DNA of 64,000 nucleotides from JASHVB01 sp963780805 (lineage in GTDB: Bacteria > Pseudomonadota > Alphaproteobacteria > Acetobacterales > Acetobacteraceae): positions 992,001-1,056,000 of the forward strand of contig CAWADP010000009.1 in assembly GCA_963780805.1 (NCBI GenBank), given 5' to 3'. The position numbers and the translations under genes are program-made. Under the pieces are notes generated by a model. The model was not told the origin of the DNA. It did no database searches and worked only from the letters and a program-made list of their open reading frames with translations. Every line of letters starts with the position of its first letter. Within the stretch, counting starts at the first letter, position 1. Of this stretch, positions 7,498 through 15,774 are shown piece by piece.

Positions 7498-8652
7498 CAA
7501 TCTGGCGGTGGCGTTGGTGGCGCTGGATGCCGCCATTGAACTCCGCGGCGCGCACGGTGCGCGGCGTGAAGTGAAGCTGCGCGACTTCCATCGCCTGCCG
7601 GGCGACACGCCACAGATCGAAAACGTGCTTGCCGCGGGGGAGATGATCGTCGCGGTTATCGTGCCGGAAACGCCGGTGACGCGGCGCTCGCATTATTTGA
7701 AGGTGCACGCACCAATCAACGATGGGTTCGATTGCTCGCCGCATTGTCGATGCCAAAATGCTGCGGCTGAGTCCGGCGCAGGTGCGCGTGCGCGTCGCCG
7801 CAGATGGCATGGTGCTGGTGCAGTCGGGTACGCAGGACCTCGGCACCGGTACTTGTAAAGTGATGTCGCAGGTCGCTGCCGATACGCCCGGCGTCCCCGT
7901 GGACCGTGTGCGTGTCGGGCTGGGCGACACCCGCTACCCGCCGGCACCGATGTCCGGAGGTTCCTCCACCGTTCCGAGCGTGGCGCCCGCCGTGCTGGCT
8001 GCGTGCCAGGCGGTGCGCGCGAAGATTTTCGATTTGGCACGCGGCGATGCGCAGCCCGGCTGGCGAACCTGCCGGACGACGCGCTGACGCTGCGGGACGG
8101 AGCAGTGGTGGCGCCGCATGGTCGTGTTCCCGTCGCGACTTTGCTCGCGCATGTCGGGCGCGATGCGGTGGAAGCGGAGGCCGGCGCGGCACTGGACGCC
8201 ACCGCCAAAAAGTTCTCCCGCCACGCGTTCGGCGCGCAGTTCGCGGAAGTACGGGTGGACCCCGACTTGGGCACGATCCGCGCCAGCCGCTGGGTGGGGG
8301 CGTTCGACGGTGGCCTGGTCCTGAACGCCAAGACCGGGCACAGCCGGCTTCTCGGCGGCATCACTACGGCATCGGCATGGCGCTGCTGGAGGGGACGCAC
8401 GTGGATGCGGAAAGCGGACGCATCGTGAACGCCAACATCGCGGAGTACCTGGTACCGGCGAACGCCGACGTGCCCGACATCCAGACGATCTTCGTGGCGA
8501 ATGAAGAGCACAATTCCAACCGGTTGGGCGTGAAGGGGATTGGCGAGTTGCCGATGGTCGGCGCTGCCGCGGCCGTCGCCAACGCGGTGTATCACACGAC
8601 CGGCGTGCGGGTGCGCAAGCTGCCCATCCGCATCGAGGACGTGCTGACCTGA
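7498..8652 (+). pseudogene. Remnants of xanthine dehydrogenase-type FAD and molybdopterin subunits (YagS/YagR-like)
   Basis: Three reading frames carry consecutive pieces of a molybdenum hydroxylase. Bases about 7503-7720 encode the tail of an FAD-binding subunit (ELRG, then DFHRLPGDTP, then VIVPETPVTRRSHYLK). Bases about 7730-8050 encode a piece of the molybdopterin subunit (VQSGTQDLGTGT, then LGDTRYPPAPMSGGS). This continues in another frame at about 8050-8350 (FAEVRVDPDLGTIRASRWVGAF) and in a third at 8364-8652 (NRLGVKGIGELPMVGAAAAVANA), ending in a stop. The junction of the two subunits is missing, and long segments of both are gone. This is genuine decay with deletions, not a single read error. 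Confidence 0.75.
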
Positions 8653-8842
8653 CGGGTGCGATTTTTTCCCGCGTGCGGGTGCGATTTTTTTGCCGCGGGC
8701 CGGGAATGTTACATTTTGCGCGCGGCCGAGGCGGCGAGCCTTTCTTGACTCGCTTCCGGGGGAAGTTTAGAAATGCTGCCTCCCGCGCCAACCGCCTTCG
8801 GTGGCGGGCGCGACGTCCCGATCATCAGCATCAAGCGAGACC

Positions 8843-9112
8843 ATGGCCAACACCGCATCCGCGCGTAAGCGCATCCGGCAGACCCGCAAGCGTACCGAGC
8901 AAAACCATGCGCGAAAGTCGCGCATGCGGACCTTCGTCAAGAAGGTGGAGGCGGCGATCGCCGGCGGCAACAAGCAGGACGCTGTGGTGGCGTTGCGCGC
9001 GGCGCAGCCGGAGATGCAGCGTGCGGTCGGCAAAGGCGTGGCGCACAAGAACACCGTCGCGCGCAAGCTGGCGCGTCTGTCCAGCCGCATCAAGGCGCTG
9101 GCGACGGCGTAG
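8843..9112 (+). CDS. rpsT: 30S ribosomal protein S20
   Basis: The 89-residue basic protein begins MANTASARKRIRQ, matching S20, which binds 16S rRNA early in small-subunit assembly. Family length is 85-90 residues. The ATG at 8843 is chosen because S20 starts with MANxxSA; the frame is open upstream, but without similarity. It sits directly before dnaA, the usual arrangement in alphaproteobacteria. A short hairpin follows the stop. Confidence 0.97.
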   Translation: MANTASARKRIRQTRKRTEQNHARKSRMRTFVKKVEAAIAGGNKQDAVVALRAAQPEMQRAVGKGVAHKNTVARKLARLSSRIKALATA

Positions 9113-9115
9113 CCG

Positions 9116-9132
9116 CCTCTCGTTCCGAGAGG
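9116..9132 (+). terminator. Hairpin after rpsT
   Basis: A perfect 7-base stem (CCTCTCG and CGAGAGG) with a 3-base loop starts three bases after the rpsT stop. No T-run follows, so it may be a weak terminator or an mRNA 3'-end stabiliser. Confidence 0.45.
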
Positions 9133-9144
9133 CACACAAGGCTG

Positions 9145-9174
9145 TTGACCTCTCGTACGAGCAAGAGCGATAAT
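9145..9174 (+). promoter_or_regulatory. Candidate sigma-70 promoter for dnaA
   Basis: TTGACC at 9145-9150 and GATAAT at 9169-9174 are 18 bases apart, each one base from consensus. Use of this promoter would give dnaA a leader of about 345 bases. Confidence 0.45.
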
Positions 9175-9525
9175 CGCTGCGAGGGAAACGCAGCGGGCCA
9201 CCACCTAAATAAAACAGGTGGCGTGGTAGTATCGCGACCAGTAATGCGCGCGAGTGGTTACCACAGATATTAATCCACAAGTCGAAATCTTCTTTCGTTT
9301 GTCTGTCTTATTACTGTCAAGGTTAACTTTGCTATTGCCTCTCGCCACGGAAGCTTTGCATAATCGACATCAGACGACCTCCTCCCCCGACAGCACGCTT
9401 CTTCGGTCGGTTCCGGCCCCGGCGGCAACCGCTGCGGGTGGAGTTCGTCCATTCGCGGCGACCAAAACGCGCCGCGAGGGTCTTGGGTGCATGCGGCATT
9501 AGAACCGGTTCAGGGGGAGCTAGGG
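9175..9525. other. rpsT-dnaA leader region, AT-rich
   Basis: No gene fits here. The region holds a hairpin at 9201-9221 (CCACCT/AGGTGG with an AT-rich loop), one near-consensus DnaA box TAATCCACA at 9271-9279, and an AT-rich stretch at about 9250-9360. A single weak box suggests dnaA autoregulation more than a full replication origin. Confidence 0.4.
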
Positions 9526-11019
9526 ATGCCCACGACCATGGAGCAAGATACCGTGGCGACACCAACACAGTTGGCCGCGCAATGGGCGCGTGTGCGGGGG
9601 CGTTTGCAACAGGAGTTCGGTGACGTCGAGTACCGTAACTGGCTGCGGCAGATGACGTTGGTGGGCCTGGACGGCGACGAAATCACGGTGCACCTGCCCA
9701 CGAGGTTTCTGCGCGACTGGGTGCGCAGCCGCTACGGCGAGCGCATTGCCGAGCTGTGGCATGAGGAAAACCCGGACGTCCGCCGTGTCGATATCCGCTT
9801 CGGGCCGCTGTCCGGCTCCATCTCCGCTATGGACGACGGGCTGGCCCCGAACCTGGCCTCCCCGCCAGAGCAACCGCCCGAGCAACCGCCCGAGCCCCGC
9901 CCTTTGGCGCCGCCGCTGCCGATGGGCCGCGGTCGCGAGCGCAACGGTGAGCCGCGCTCCGAGCTGAACGCCGTGCTGGATCCGCGCTTCACCTTCGACG
10001 CCTTCGTCGTCGGCAAGCCGAACGAGTTCGCCCACGCCTGCGCACGCCGGGTGGCCGAGCAACCATCCAGTGCCGGCTTCAATCCGTTGTTCCTCTATGG
10101 CGGCGTCGGCCTGGGCAAGACCCATCTGATGCACGCGATCGCCTGGGAGCTGGTGGCGCGCGAGGGAAATGGCGGCTGGCCGGTCTCGGTCGCGTACATG
10201 TCGGCCGAAAAATTCATGTACCGCTTCATCACCGCGCTGCGCAGCCAGTCCACGCTGGAGTTCAAAGAGCAACACCGCAGCGTTGATGTGCTGATGGTGG
10301 ACGACCTGCAGTTCCTGATCGGCAAGGATAACACGCAGGAGGAGTTCTTTCACACTTTCAACGCGCTGGTCGATGCCGGCAAGCAGATCGTGGTGTCCGC
10401 GGACAAGTCGCCATCCGACATGCAGGGCCTGGAGGATCGTCTGCGTACCCGGCTGAGCTGCGGCATGGTGGCCGACCTGCACGCCACGACGTTCGAGCTG
10501 CGAATCTCCATCCTGGAGGCGAAGGCACAGCGCGCCGGCGTGCCGGTGCCGGACAAGGTGATGGAATTCCTGGCGCACAAGATCACCTCCAACGTGCGCG
10601 AGCTGGAGGGTGCGCTGAACCGCCTGCTCGCACAGGCCAACCTGTTCGGCCGTCCGGTGACCCTGGAAGCGACGCAGGAGGTATTGCACGACATCCTGAA
10701 GGCGTATGAGCGACGGGTGACGATCGACGAGATCCAGCGCAAAGTGGCCGAGCATTATAACATGCGGCTGACCGACATGTTCTCGGCCCGGCGCGCGCGC
10801 AACGTGGCGCGGCCGCGGCAGGTGGCGATGTACCTGGCGAAGCAGCTCACCAGCCGCAGCCTGCCGGAAATCGGCCGGAAGTTCGGCAACCGAGACCATA
10901 CGACGGTGATGCACGCGGTGTCGCGCGTCGGGCAGTTGATCGAAGTTGACCCTGGCTTCGCCGAGGACGTGGAGCTGCTGCGGCGCATGCTGGAAGGCGG
11001 ATCGGGGCTACCCTCCTAG
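9526..11019 (+). CDS. dnaA: Chromosomal replication initiator DnaA
   Basis: The 497-residue protein shows all DnaA domains. Domain I (residues about 10-90) contains EYRNWLRQM. A proline-rich domain II follows (about 110-150). The AAA+ domain has Walker A GGVGLGKTH near 192 and Walker B VLMVDDLQF near 258. The C-terminal DNA-binding domain has the signature NRDHTTVMHAV near 455. It binds DnaA boxes and opens oriC. I chose the ATG at 9526 because GGGGGAG lies eight bases upstream; an in-frame GTG at 9487 and an ATG at 9538 are alternatives. Its inactivator HdaA is encoded at 47939-48613. Confidence 0.98.
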   Translation: MPTTMEQDTVATPTQLAAQWARVRGRLQQEFGDVEYRNWLRQMTLVGLDGDEITVHLPTRFLRDWVRSRYGERIAELWHEENPDVRRVDIRFGPLSGSISAMDDGLAPNLASPPEQPPEQPPEPRPLAPPLPMGRGRERNGEPRSELNAVLDPRFTFDAFVVGKPNEFAHACARRVAEQPSSAGFNPLFLYGGVGLGKTHLMHAIAWELVAREGNGGWPVSVAYMSAEKFMYRFITALRSQSTLEFKEQHRSVDVLMVDDLQFLIGKDNTQEEFFHTFNALVDAGKQIVVSADKSPSDMQGLEDRLRTRLSCGMVADLHATTFELRISILEAKAQRAGVPVPDKVMEFLAHKITSNVRELEGALNRLLAQANLFGRPVTLEATQEVLHDILKAYERRVTIDEIQRKVAEHYNMRLTDMFSARRARNVARPRQVAMYLAKQLTSRSLPEIGRKFGNRDHTTVMHAVSRVGQLIEVDPGFAEDVELLRRMLEGGSGLPS

Positions 11020-11275
11020 GGCAGATAAGCCTTGCCTCGGACGTGATCGGGGACGTGATCCGGGGGCAGCGCGATCCGCCGCGGATTGCGATCGTCGTTG
11101 CGGCCGCGGCTCGAAATGGGTGACTCGCCGCGGCTTTCGTCGATGGTCCGCAGCATCCGCGCACTCGATCTCAACCACTATCGCCCAGCGGCATGTCGCA
11201 ATGCCGCCGCGGCATGATGCGCACGCCATCCTTCCTCCCCAATTGCCGCCAGGCGCTTGGAGAAGGGCAGCGGCA

Positions 11276-12280
11276 ATGGAGCAGATTGAGATCGACGGCA
11301 CGGGCATCACGTCCTCGCGTATCGCGCTGGGCACCTGGGCGATCGGCGGCTGGATGTGGGGCGGCACGGACACGCAGCAATCGATCGCCACGATCCACGC
11401 CGCACTGGACCGCGGCATCACCATGATCGACACCGCGCCGGCCTATGGCTTTGGCCGCTCGGAGGAGATCGTTGGTGAGGCGCTCGCCCAGGGCGGCCGG
11501 CGCGACCGCGTGCTGATCGCGACCAAGTTCGGCCTGAACTGGCACGACGGGCAGGTGTTCCGTGACGCCAGCCCCGAGCGCATCCGCCAGGAAGTCGAGG
11601 ACTCGCTGCGCCGACTGCGCACCGACTACATCGACCTCTACCAGGTGCATTGGCCGGACCCGACCGTGCCGATCGAGAACACCGCCCGCGAACTCGACCG
11701 GTTGTTCCGCGCCGGCAAGATCAATGCGATCGGCGTCAGCAACTTTTCGCCGAGCCAGATGGAGCGGTTCCGCGCGGTGGCGCCGCTGCACGCAGTGCAG
11801 CCGCCATACAACGCCTTCGAGCGGATGATCGAAACCGATGTGCTGCCTTACGTGCAGCAACAGAAGCTGACTGTGCTGGCCTATGGCGCGCTGTGCCGTG
11901 GCCTGCTGACAGGGCGGATGCGGGGCGACTCCCAATTCGGCGGTGACGACCTGCGCCAGGTCGATCCCAAGTTCCAGCAGCCGCGCTACCGGCAATACCT
12001 GGCGGCGGTGGACGCGCTGGGACAGTTCGCGCGAGAGCGCTACGGCCGCAGCGTGCTGGCACTGGCGGTGCGCTGGGTCCTGGACCATGGCCCGACGATC
12101 GCGCTGTGGGGCGCGCGCCGGCCGGACCAGCTCGACCCGGTCGATGAGGTGATGGGCTGGTCGCTGGACGCCGCGGCGATGCGGGAGATCGACGCGATCC
12201 TGCAGCGCCATATTACGGATCCGGTCGGGCCGCAGTTCATGGCTCCTCCGCTACGTCCGGCGGCGCGATCCGCGGCGTGA
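11276..12280 (+). CDS. Aldo/keto reductase
   Basis: The 334-residue protein is a TIM-barrel NAD(P)H oxidoreductase of the aldo/keto reductase family. It shows the early GTWAIGGWMWGG, the catalytic Asp/Tyr region IDTAPAYGFGRSEE (residues about 50-63), KFGL for the catalytic lysine and DYIDLYQVHWPDP for the catalytic histidine. Family size is about 320-350 residues. The start is supported by GGAGAAGGG eight bases upstream of the ATG at 11276. It reads in the same direction as dnaA after a 256-base gap, so probably from its own promoter. Substrate unknown. Confidence 0.9.
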   Translation: MEQIEIDGTGITSSRIALGTWAIGGWMWGGTDTQQSIATIHAALDRGITMIDTAPAYGFGRSEEIVGEALAQGGRRDRVLIATKFGLNWHDGQVFRDASPERIRQEVEDSLRRLRTDYIDLYQVHWPDPTVPIENTARELDRLFRAGKINAIGVSNFSPSQMERFRAVAPLHAVQPPYNAFERMIETDVLPYVQQQKLTVLAYGALCRGLLTGRMRGDSQFGGDDLRQVDPKFQQPRYRQYLAAVDALGQFARERYGRSVLALAVRWVLDHGPTIALWGARRPDQLDPVDEVMGWSLDAAAMREIDAILQRHITDPVGPQFMAPPLRPAARSAA

Positions 12281-12580
12281 AGGCCGAGGACGCAGCCCCC
12301 GAACTCCCCCAAGGGCTCTGCCCCTTGGTTCCCCGCCAAGGGCGAGCCTTTGGAACCCTTTACTTGGCTGGATGGAGGGAGGGGGAACGGCGGGAGAGGG
12401 AATCGCCGTGTCGGCGGTGCCGCTCTGGCCCGTCATTCCCCCCGTCCTCCATCCAGTCAAACAGATGGATTGCAAAGGCTCCGCCTATGCTGGGGTCCAG
12501 GCGGCAAAGCCCCCTGGCGGAGCCCCTGACCCGCCCGCCGGGGGCTGACATCGCGCTGGTACGGCGTCATGTTGCGGGGT
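12281..12580. repeat. Gene-free stretch with an inverted repeat
   Basis: Arms at about 12364-12390 and 12437-12462 pair (GGCTGGATGGAGG... against ...CCTCCATCCAGTC). The flanks are runs of CCCTTGG/CCAAGGG-type sequence. No coding similarity. It may end transcription of the aldo/keto reductase gene. Confidence 0.45.
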
Positions 12581-13240
12581 ATGAGCGACATCGACTTCGA
12601 CAGCGCTTTGATCGCCTCGTTCTTCCGCGTGGTCGCGGATAAGGGCTGGTCGAGGGCCAACGTAGCCGAAGCGGCGCGCGCTGCCGCTCTGCCCCTGGCC
12701 GAGGCGCGGGCGCGGTTCCCGGGCCGGGTCGCCGTGCTCGTGCGCCTCGTGCGGCTGGCGGACCAGGCGGCGCTTGCCGACGTCCCGGCGAATGGCGCCG
12801 TGCGCGACAAGTTGTTCGACCTGCTGATGCGGCGCTTTGATGTGCTGCAGGTGCATCGGCCTGGCGTGGCGGCACTCTTGCGCACCCTTCCGTCGGACCC
12901 GCCGACGATGCTGCTACTGGCCTGCGCCACGCGCCGCAGCATGCGCTGGATGCTGCAGGCGGCCGGCGTGTCCACCGCCGGGCTGCGCGGCAAGCTGCGG
13001 ATTCGCGGCCTGATCGCGGTCTGGCTGTGGACGTTGCGAGCGTGGGAACGCGACGAAAGTGCCGACCTGTCTGGCACGATGGCGGCGCTCGACGCGGCAC
13101 TGCGTCGGGCCGAGCGCCTCGCCACCTGGCTGGGCGGTGGTGCGGGCAGTGGCCCCGCAGCGGCGCCGGAGGAAGACGTGTCCGCCGCCGACCCCGGCAC
13201 CGAGCCGCCACCGCCGTTGCCGGAAGCCCCGGTCGCCTGA
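12581..13240 (+). CDS. TetR-like transcriptional regulator
   Basis: The 219-residue protein has an N-terminal helix-turn-helix of TetR type (residues about 10-50: ALIASFFRVVADKGWSRANV, then the recognition helix), followed by an all-helical ligand-binding domain and a disordered Pro/Glu-rich tail of about 35 residues. TetR proteins are dimeric repressors released by a small ligand. The ATG at 12581 is preferred to the one at 12569 because the domain begins there. It lies 129 bases upstream of a phasin gene on the same strand, so it might control it, but no operator was recognised. The sequence is divergent and the family call is moderate. Confidence 0.65.
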   Translation: MSDIDFDSALIASFFRVVADKGWSRANVAEAARAAALPLAEARARFPGRVAVLVRLVRLADQAALADVPANGAVRDKLFDLLMRRFDVLQVHRPGVAALLRTLPSDPPTMLLLACATRRSMRWMLQAAGVSTAGLRGKLRIRGLIAVWLWTLRAWERDESADLSGTMAALDAALRRAERLATWLGGGAGSGPAAAPEEDVSAADPGTEPPPPLPEAPVA

Positions 13241-13369
13241 CCGTCGTGTGCGTCCTGTTGCCTGATCCCTGTCGTCTCATTTCTGGCGCCCGATCGCCGC
13301 GGCTGGCGGGCCCGCCCAACCGGCCGTAAGATCGCCACCGCCGTACTAACCGAACAAAGGAGCCGAGCA

Positions 13370-13831
13370 ATGGCCAGCGATCCGCGTTCCAAGTCGGGCG
13401 CCTCCCAATCCGGTCACGCTGCCGGCGCTGCGGCCGACTTCGTGAAACTGTTCTCCGAAATGAAGCTGCCGGCGATGCCGGACATGGAGGCGTTCCTCGC
13501 GGCCAACCGCCGCAATATCGAGACCTTCACCGCGGCCAACCGTGTCGCGATGGAAGGCGCCCAGGCGGTCGCGCGCCGCAACATGGAGATCATGCAGCAG
13601 AACATGACCGAGTTGACCGAAGCCATGAAATCGCTGGCGACGGTGGACGGGCCGCAGGCAAAGGCGGCGAAGCAGGCGGAAATGCTGAAGCAGGCATACG
13701 AGCGCGCCGTTGCCAACATGCAGGAGGTGCGCGATCTCATCCAGCAGTCCAACGCCGAGGCCCTGGCGCTGATCAACAGGCGCTTCGTCGACGCGATGGA
13801 TGAAGTGAAGGCGCTCGCCGAGAAGCAGTGA
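13370..13831 (+). CDS. phaP: Phasin family protein (polyhydroxyalkanoate granule-associated)
   Basis: The 153-residue protein is a single long amphipathic helical domain of the phasin family, with the typical stretch NRRNIETFTAANRVAMEGAQAVARRN (given here only in part: residues about 47-70) and a heptad-rich second half. Phasins coat PHA storage granules and control their size. It starts at an ATG preceded by AAAGGAG (13357-13363), a strong ribosome binding site that fits a highly expressed protein. No PHA synthase gene is present nearby. Confidence 0.88.
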   Translation: MASDPRSKSGASQSGHAAGAAADFVKLFSEMKLPAMPDMEAFLAANRRNIETFTAANRVAMEGAQAVARRNMEIMQQNMTELTEAMKSLATVDGPQAKAAKQAEMLKQAYERAVANMQEVRDLIQQSNAEALALINRRFVDAMDEVKALAEKQ

Positions 13832-14759
13832 TGTGACCTGTCCTCTGGGCGTGCACCTCCGGCACTGATCGCCGGCCGGTCGGCGCGCTCAGCGCCGTGT
13901 CCGCGGAAGCGGACCCTCGGGCAGCGGTAGCGTTTAGGGCTCGCGCTGTTGCGGCGATGACGCTTGCCCACGCCGATACCGATCGCCGAAAAGAATGTTG
14001 TGCGATCGATGCCCCTCCCTGTCATGCCGACGCAGAGCCTGCCCCGGCGAAGGCTGGGGTCGGTAGGCCAGACTTTCCTTGCCACTCGCAGCAAGGAAAG
14101 TCGTCACTGCCGGCCTGTGCCGGGGTGACGGGAGGACGCGGCAACGTCTCGGCACGGTCGCTATCGTAACGCCCGTGGCGCCTTCACCCGCCATGGCGGT
14201 CGGCGCGCACGGAGCGTCGGCCGGCGTCAGGCGGCTGGATGATGTAGCCGCTGTGATATTTCGGCCACAGTGTCGATATGAACCCTCACGCTGGCCCGGG
14301 GCGGTTGCCGCGGGTGAAATTGCTGAAAACGCGTGAGAAACAAGTGCGGGGCCGACCCGACCGTTCCCCTGGTATTATAACAATTCGGTAATCCTGGTGC
14401 TACCAGCCGGACATGTGACGGCAGAGGATGACACCGTTCCGCGGGAGGGCCGGCGGAAGCGTGGTGTCGCAGGTACGGCGCAACCCGCCGTGCCGCCGCT
14501 TGGAAGTCGCAGTCGCCAAGATGTCCTCGCAGGCTGTCATTGTCGGAATCTCTGCCGCCTGCGCTGCCGCGCATAGGCCGATCCCGGCTGCCAGCCGTGC
14601 CGGGAACCACGTTCCCGGCGCCGTATCCCCCGCCGATCTCGCCGCGCGCCGCTGCCACGCGAGCTCGCTGCGGCATGGGCTCCCGCCTGATGCCCGTGCC
14701 GTGGCTGTCGCAGCCGCCAGGCCAGTGCACCCCGCAAGGCAAGCACGAGGGACATCGAC
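13832..14759. other. Long gene-free region with a palindromic repeat
   Basis: No reading frame on either strand has recognisable similarity. The region holds a repeat at 14016-14131 and a somewhat AT-richer stretch near 14375-14400 containing TATTATAAC, a possible promoter element for the cytochrome gene, although it lies 360 bases before the ATG. Confidence 0.4.
14016..14131. repeat. Composite palindromic repeat with a perfect 12-base hairpin
   Basis: Outer parts read GCCCCGGCGAAGGCTGGGG and CCGGCCTGTGCCGGGGTGACG, the pattern of dispersed alphaproteobacterial repeats. In its centre GACTTTCCTTGC (14071-14082) and GCAAGGAAAGTC (14091-14102) form a perfect hairpin with an 8-base loop. Confidence 0.6.
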
Positions 14760-15746
14760 ATGAAGCAGACATTAGCGCTGACGCTGCTCGGCCTGGCGCT
14801 GACGCTGGGCGCGGTTCCAGTGTCGGCGCAACCGCAGCAGGTGGCGGCCTCCATGTCGCCGGCGGCCGACGCCGGCACGCGCACCTGCCTGACATGTCAT
14901 GGCAGCGACCCGAAGGTCACCGCCATCTTGAAAAGCCCGATGGCGGTGGTGGGCGATCCGCGTACGCCGTTCGCGCAAGGTGGCTGCGTGAGCTGTCACG
15001 GGCCAAGCGCCAACCACATCGCGATGAAGGCGCCATTCCCCGACATCGTGTTCGCCGGCCCGCACAAGTCGTCGGCGAAGGACCGCAACGAGGTCTGCCT
15101 GAGCTGTCACCAGGGCAACCCCATGGTGATGAACTGGGAAGGCAGCGGCATGCAACGCGCCGGTGTCGCCTGCACCGACTGCCACGTCGCGCACGCGGCG
15201 AAGGACCCGGTGATGGTGAAGGCGACGCAGCCGCAGATCTGCTTCACCTGCCACCAGGACATCCGCGCCGACACTTATAAGTACTCGCACCACCCGATCC
15301 GCGAAGGCTTGGTGGTGTGCAGCGACTGCCATAACCCGATGGGCGGTCCCGGCGACACCAAGGACCTGAAGGAATTCACGGTCAACCAGACTTGCTACAA
15401 CTGCCACGCCGACAAGCGCGGGCCGCTGCTGTGGGAGCATCAGCCGGTACGCGACAACTGTCTGAACTGCCACACGCCGCACGGCTCGAATCAGCCGCGG
15501 TTGATGATCGAGCCGACGTCCTTCCTCTGCTCTTCGTGCCACAGCTCTGAAGCCAATAGCAGCGGCGGTGCGTTCGGCGGCGGGCATGGCGTTGTGGCGG
15601 CCGGCCCAAGCGGCGGGCTGCGGCCAGGCTTCAATGCGGGCAGCGTCTTCTTCAACTCGGCGCCGATGTCGCAGCGCGGCTGCTTGAACTGCCACTCGCA
15701 GGTCCACGGCTCGAACAGTCCGGCCGGCGCGTTCTTCTTCCGCTGA
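14760..15746 (+). CDS. Periplasmic decaheme c-type cytochrome, MtrA/PioA/DmsE family
   Basis: The 328-residue protein has a signal peptide (MKQTLALTLLGLALTLG..., cleavage after VSA-Q) and exactly ten CxxCH heme motifs, at C43, C76, C113, C138, C161, C187, C212, C234, C257 and C308. Number, spacing and length match MtrA (about 333 residues); PioA of phototrophic iron oxidisers is longer at its N terminus. MtrA-type cytochromes insert into an MtrB barrel and carry electrons through the outer membrane. The next gene encodes such a barrel, 28 bases downstream. GAGGGAC lies before the ATG. No outer-surface MtrC-like cytochrome and no PioC-like iron-sulfur protein is in view, so the direction of electron flow is open. 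Confidence 0.92.
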   Translation: MKQTLALTLLGLALTLGAVPVSAQPQQVAASMSPAADAGTRTCLTCHGSDPKVTAILKSPMAVVGDPRTPFAQGGCVSCHGPSANHIAMKAPFPDIVFAGPHKSSAKDRNEVCLSCHQGNPMVMNWEGSGMQRAGVACTDCHVAHAAKDPVMVKATQPQICFTCHQDIRADTYKYSHHPIREGLVVCSDCHNPMGGPGDTKDLKEFTVNQTCYNCHADKRGPLLWEHQPVRDNCLNCHTPHGSNQPRLMIEPTSFLCSSCHSSEANSSGGAFGGGHGVVAAGPSGGLRPGFNAGSVFFNSAPMSQRGCLNCHSQVHGSNSPAGAFFFR

Positions 15747-15774
15747 TGCGATGGCACGAGCAAGGGGTCTCGAC

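Noticed and set aside
9113..9525. Chromosomal origin of replication
   Set aside because: Only one imperfect DnaA box was found. A cluster of boxes would be needed, and oriC is often not beside dnaA in alphaproteobacteria.
14428..14763. Small gene upstream of the cytochrome gene
   Set aside because: There is no similarity or ribosome binding site, and antisense frames of equal length exist.
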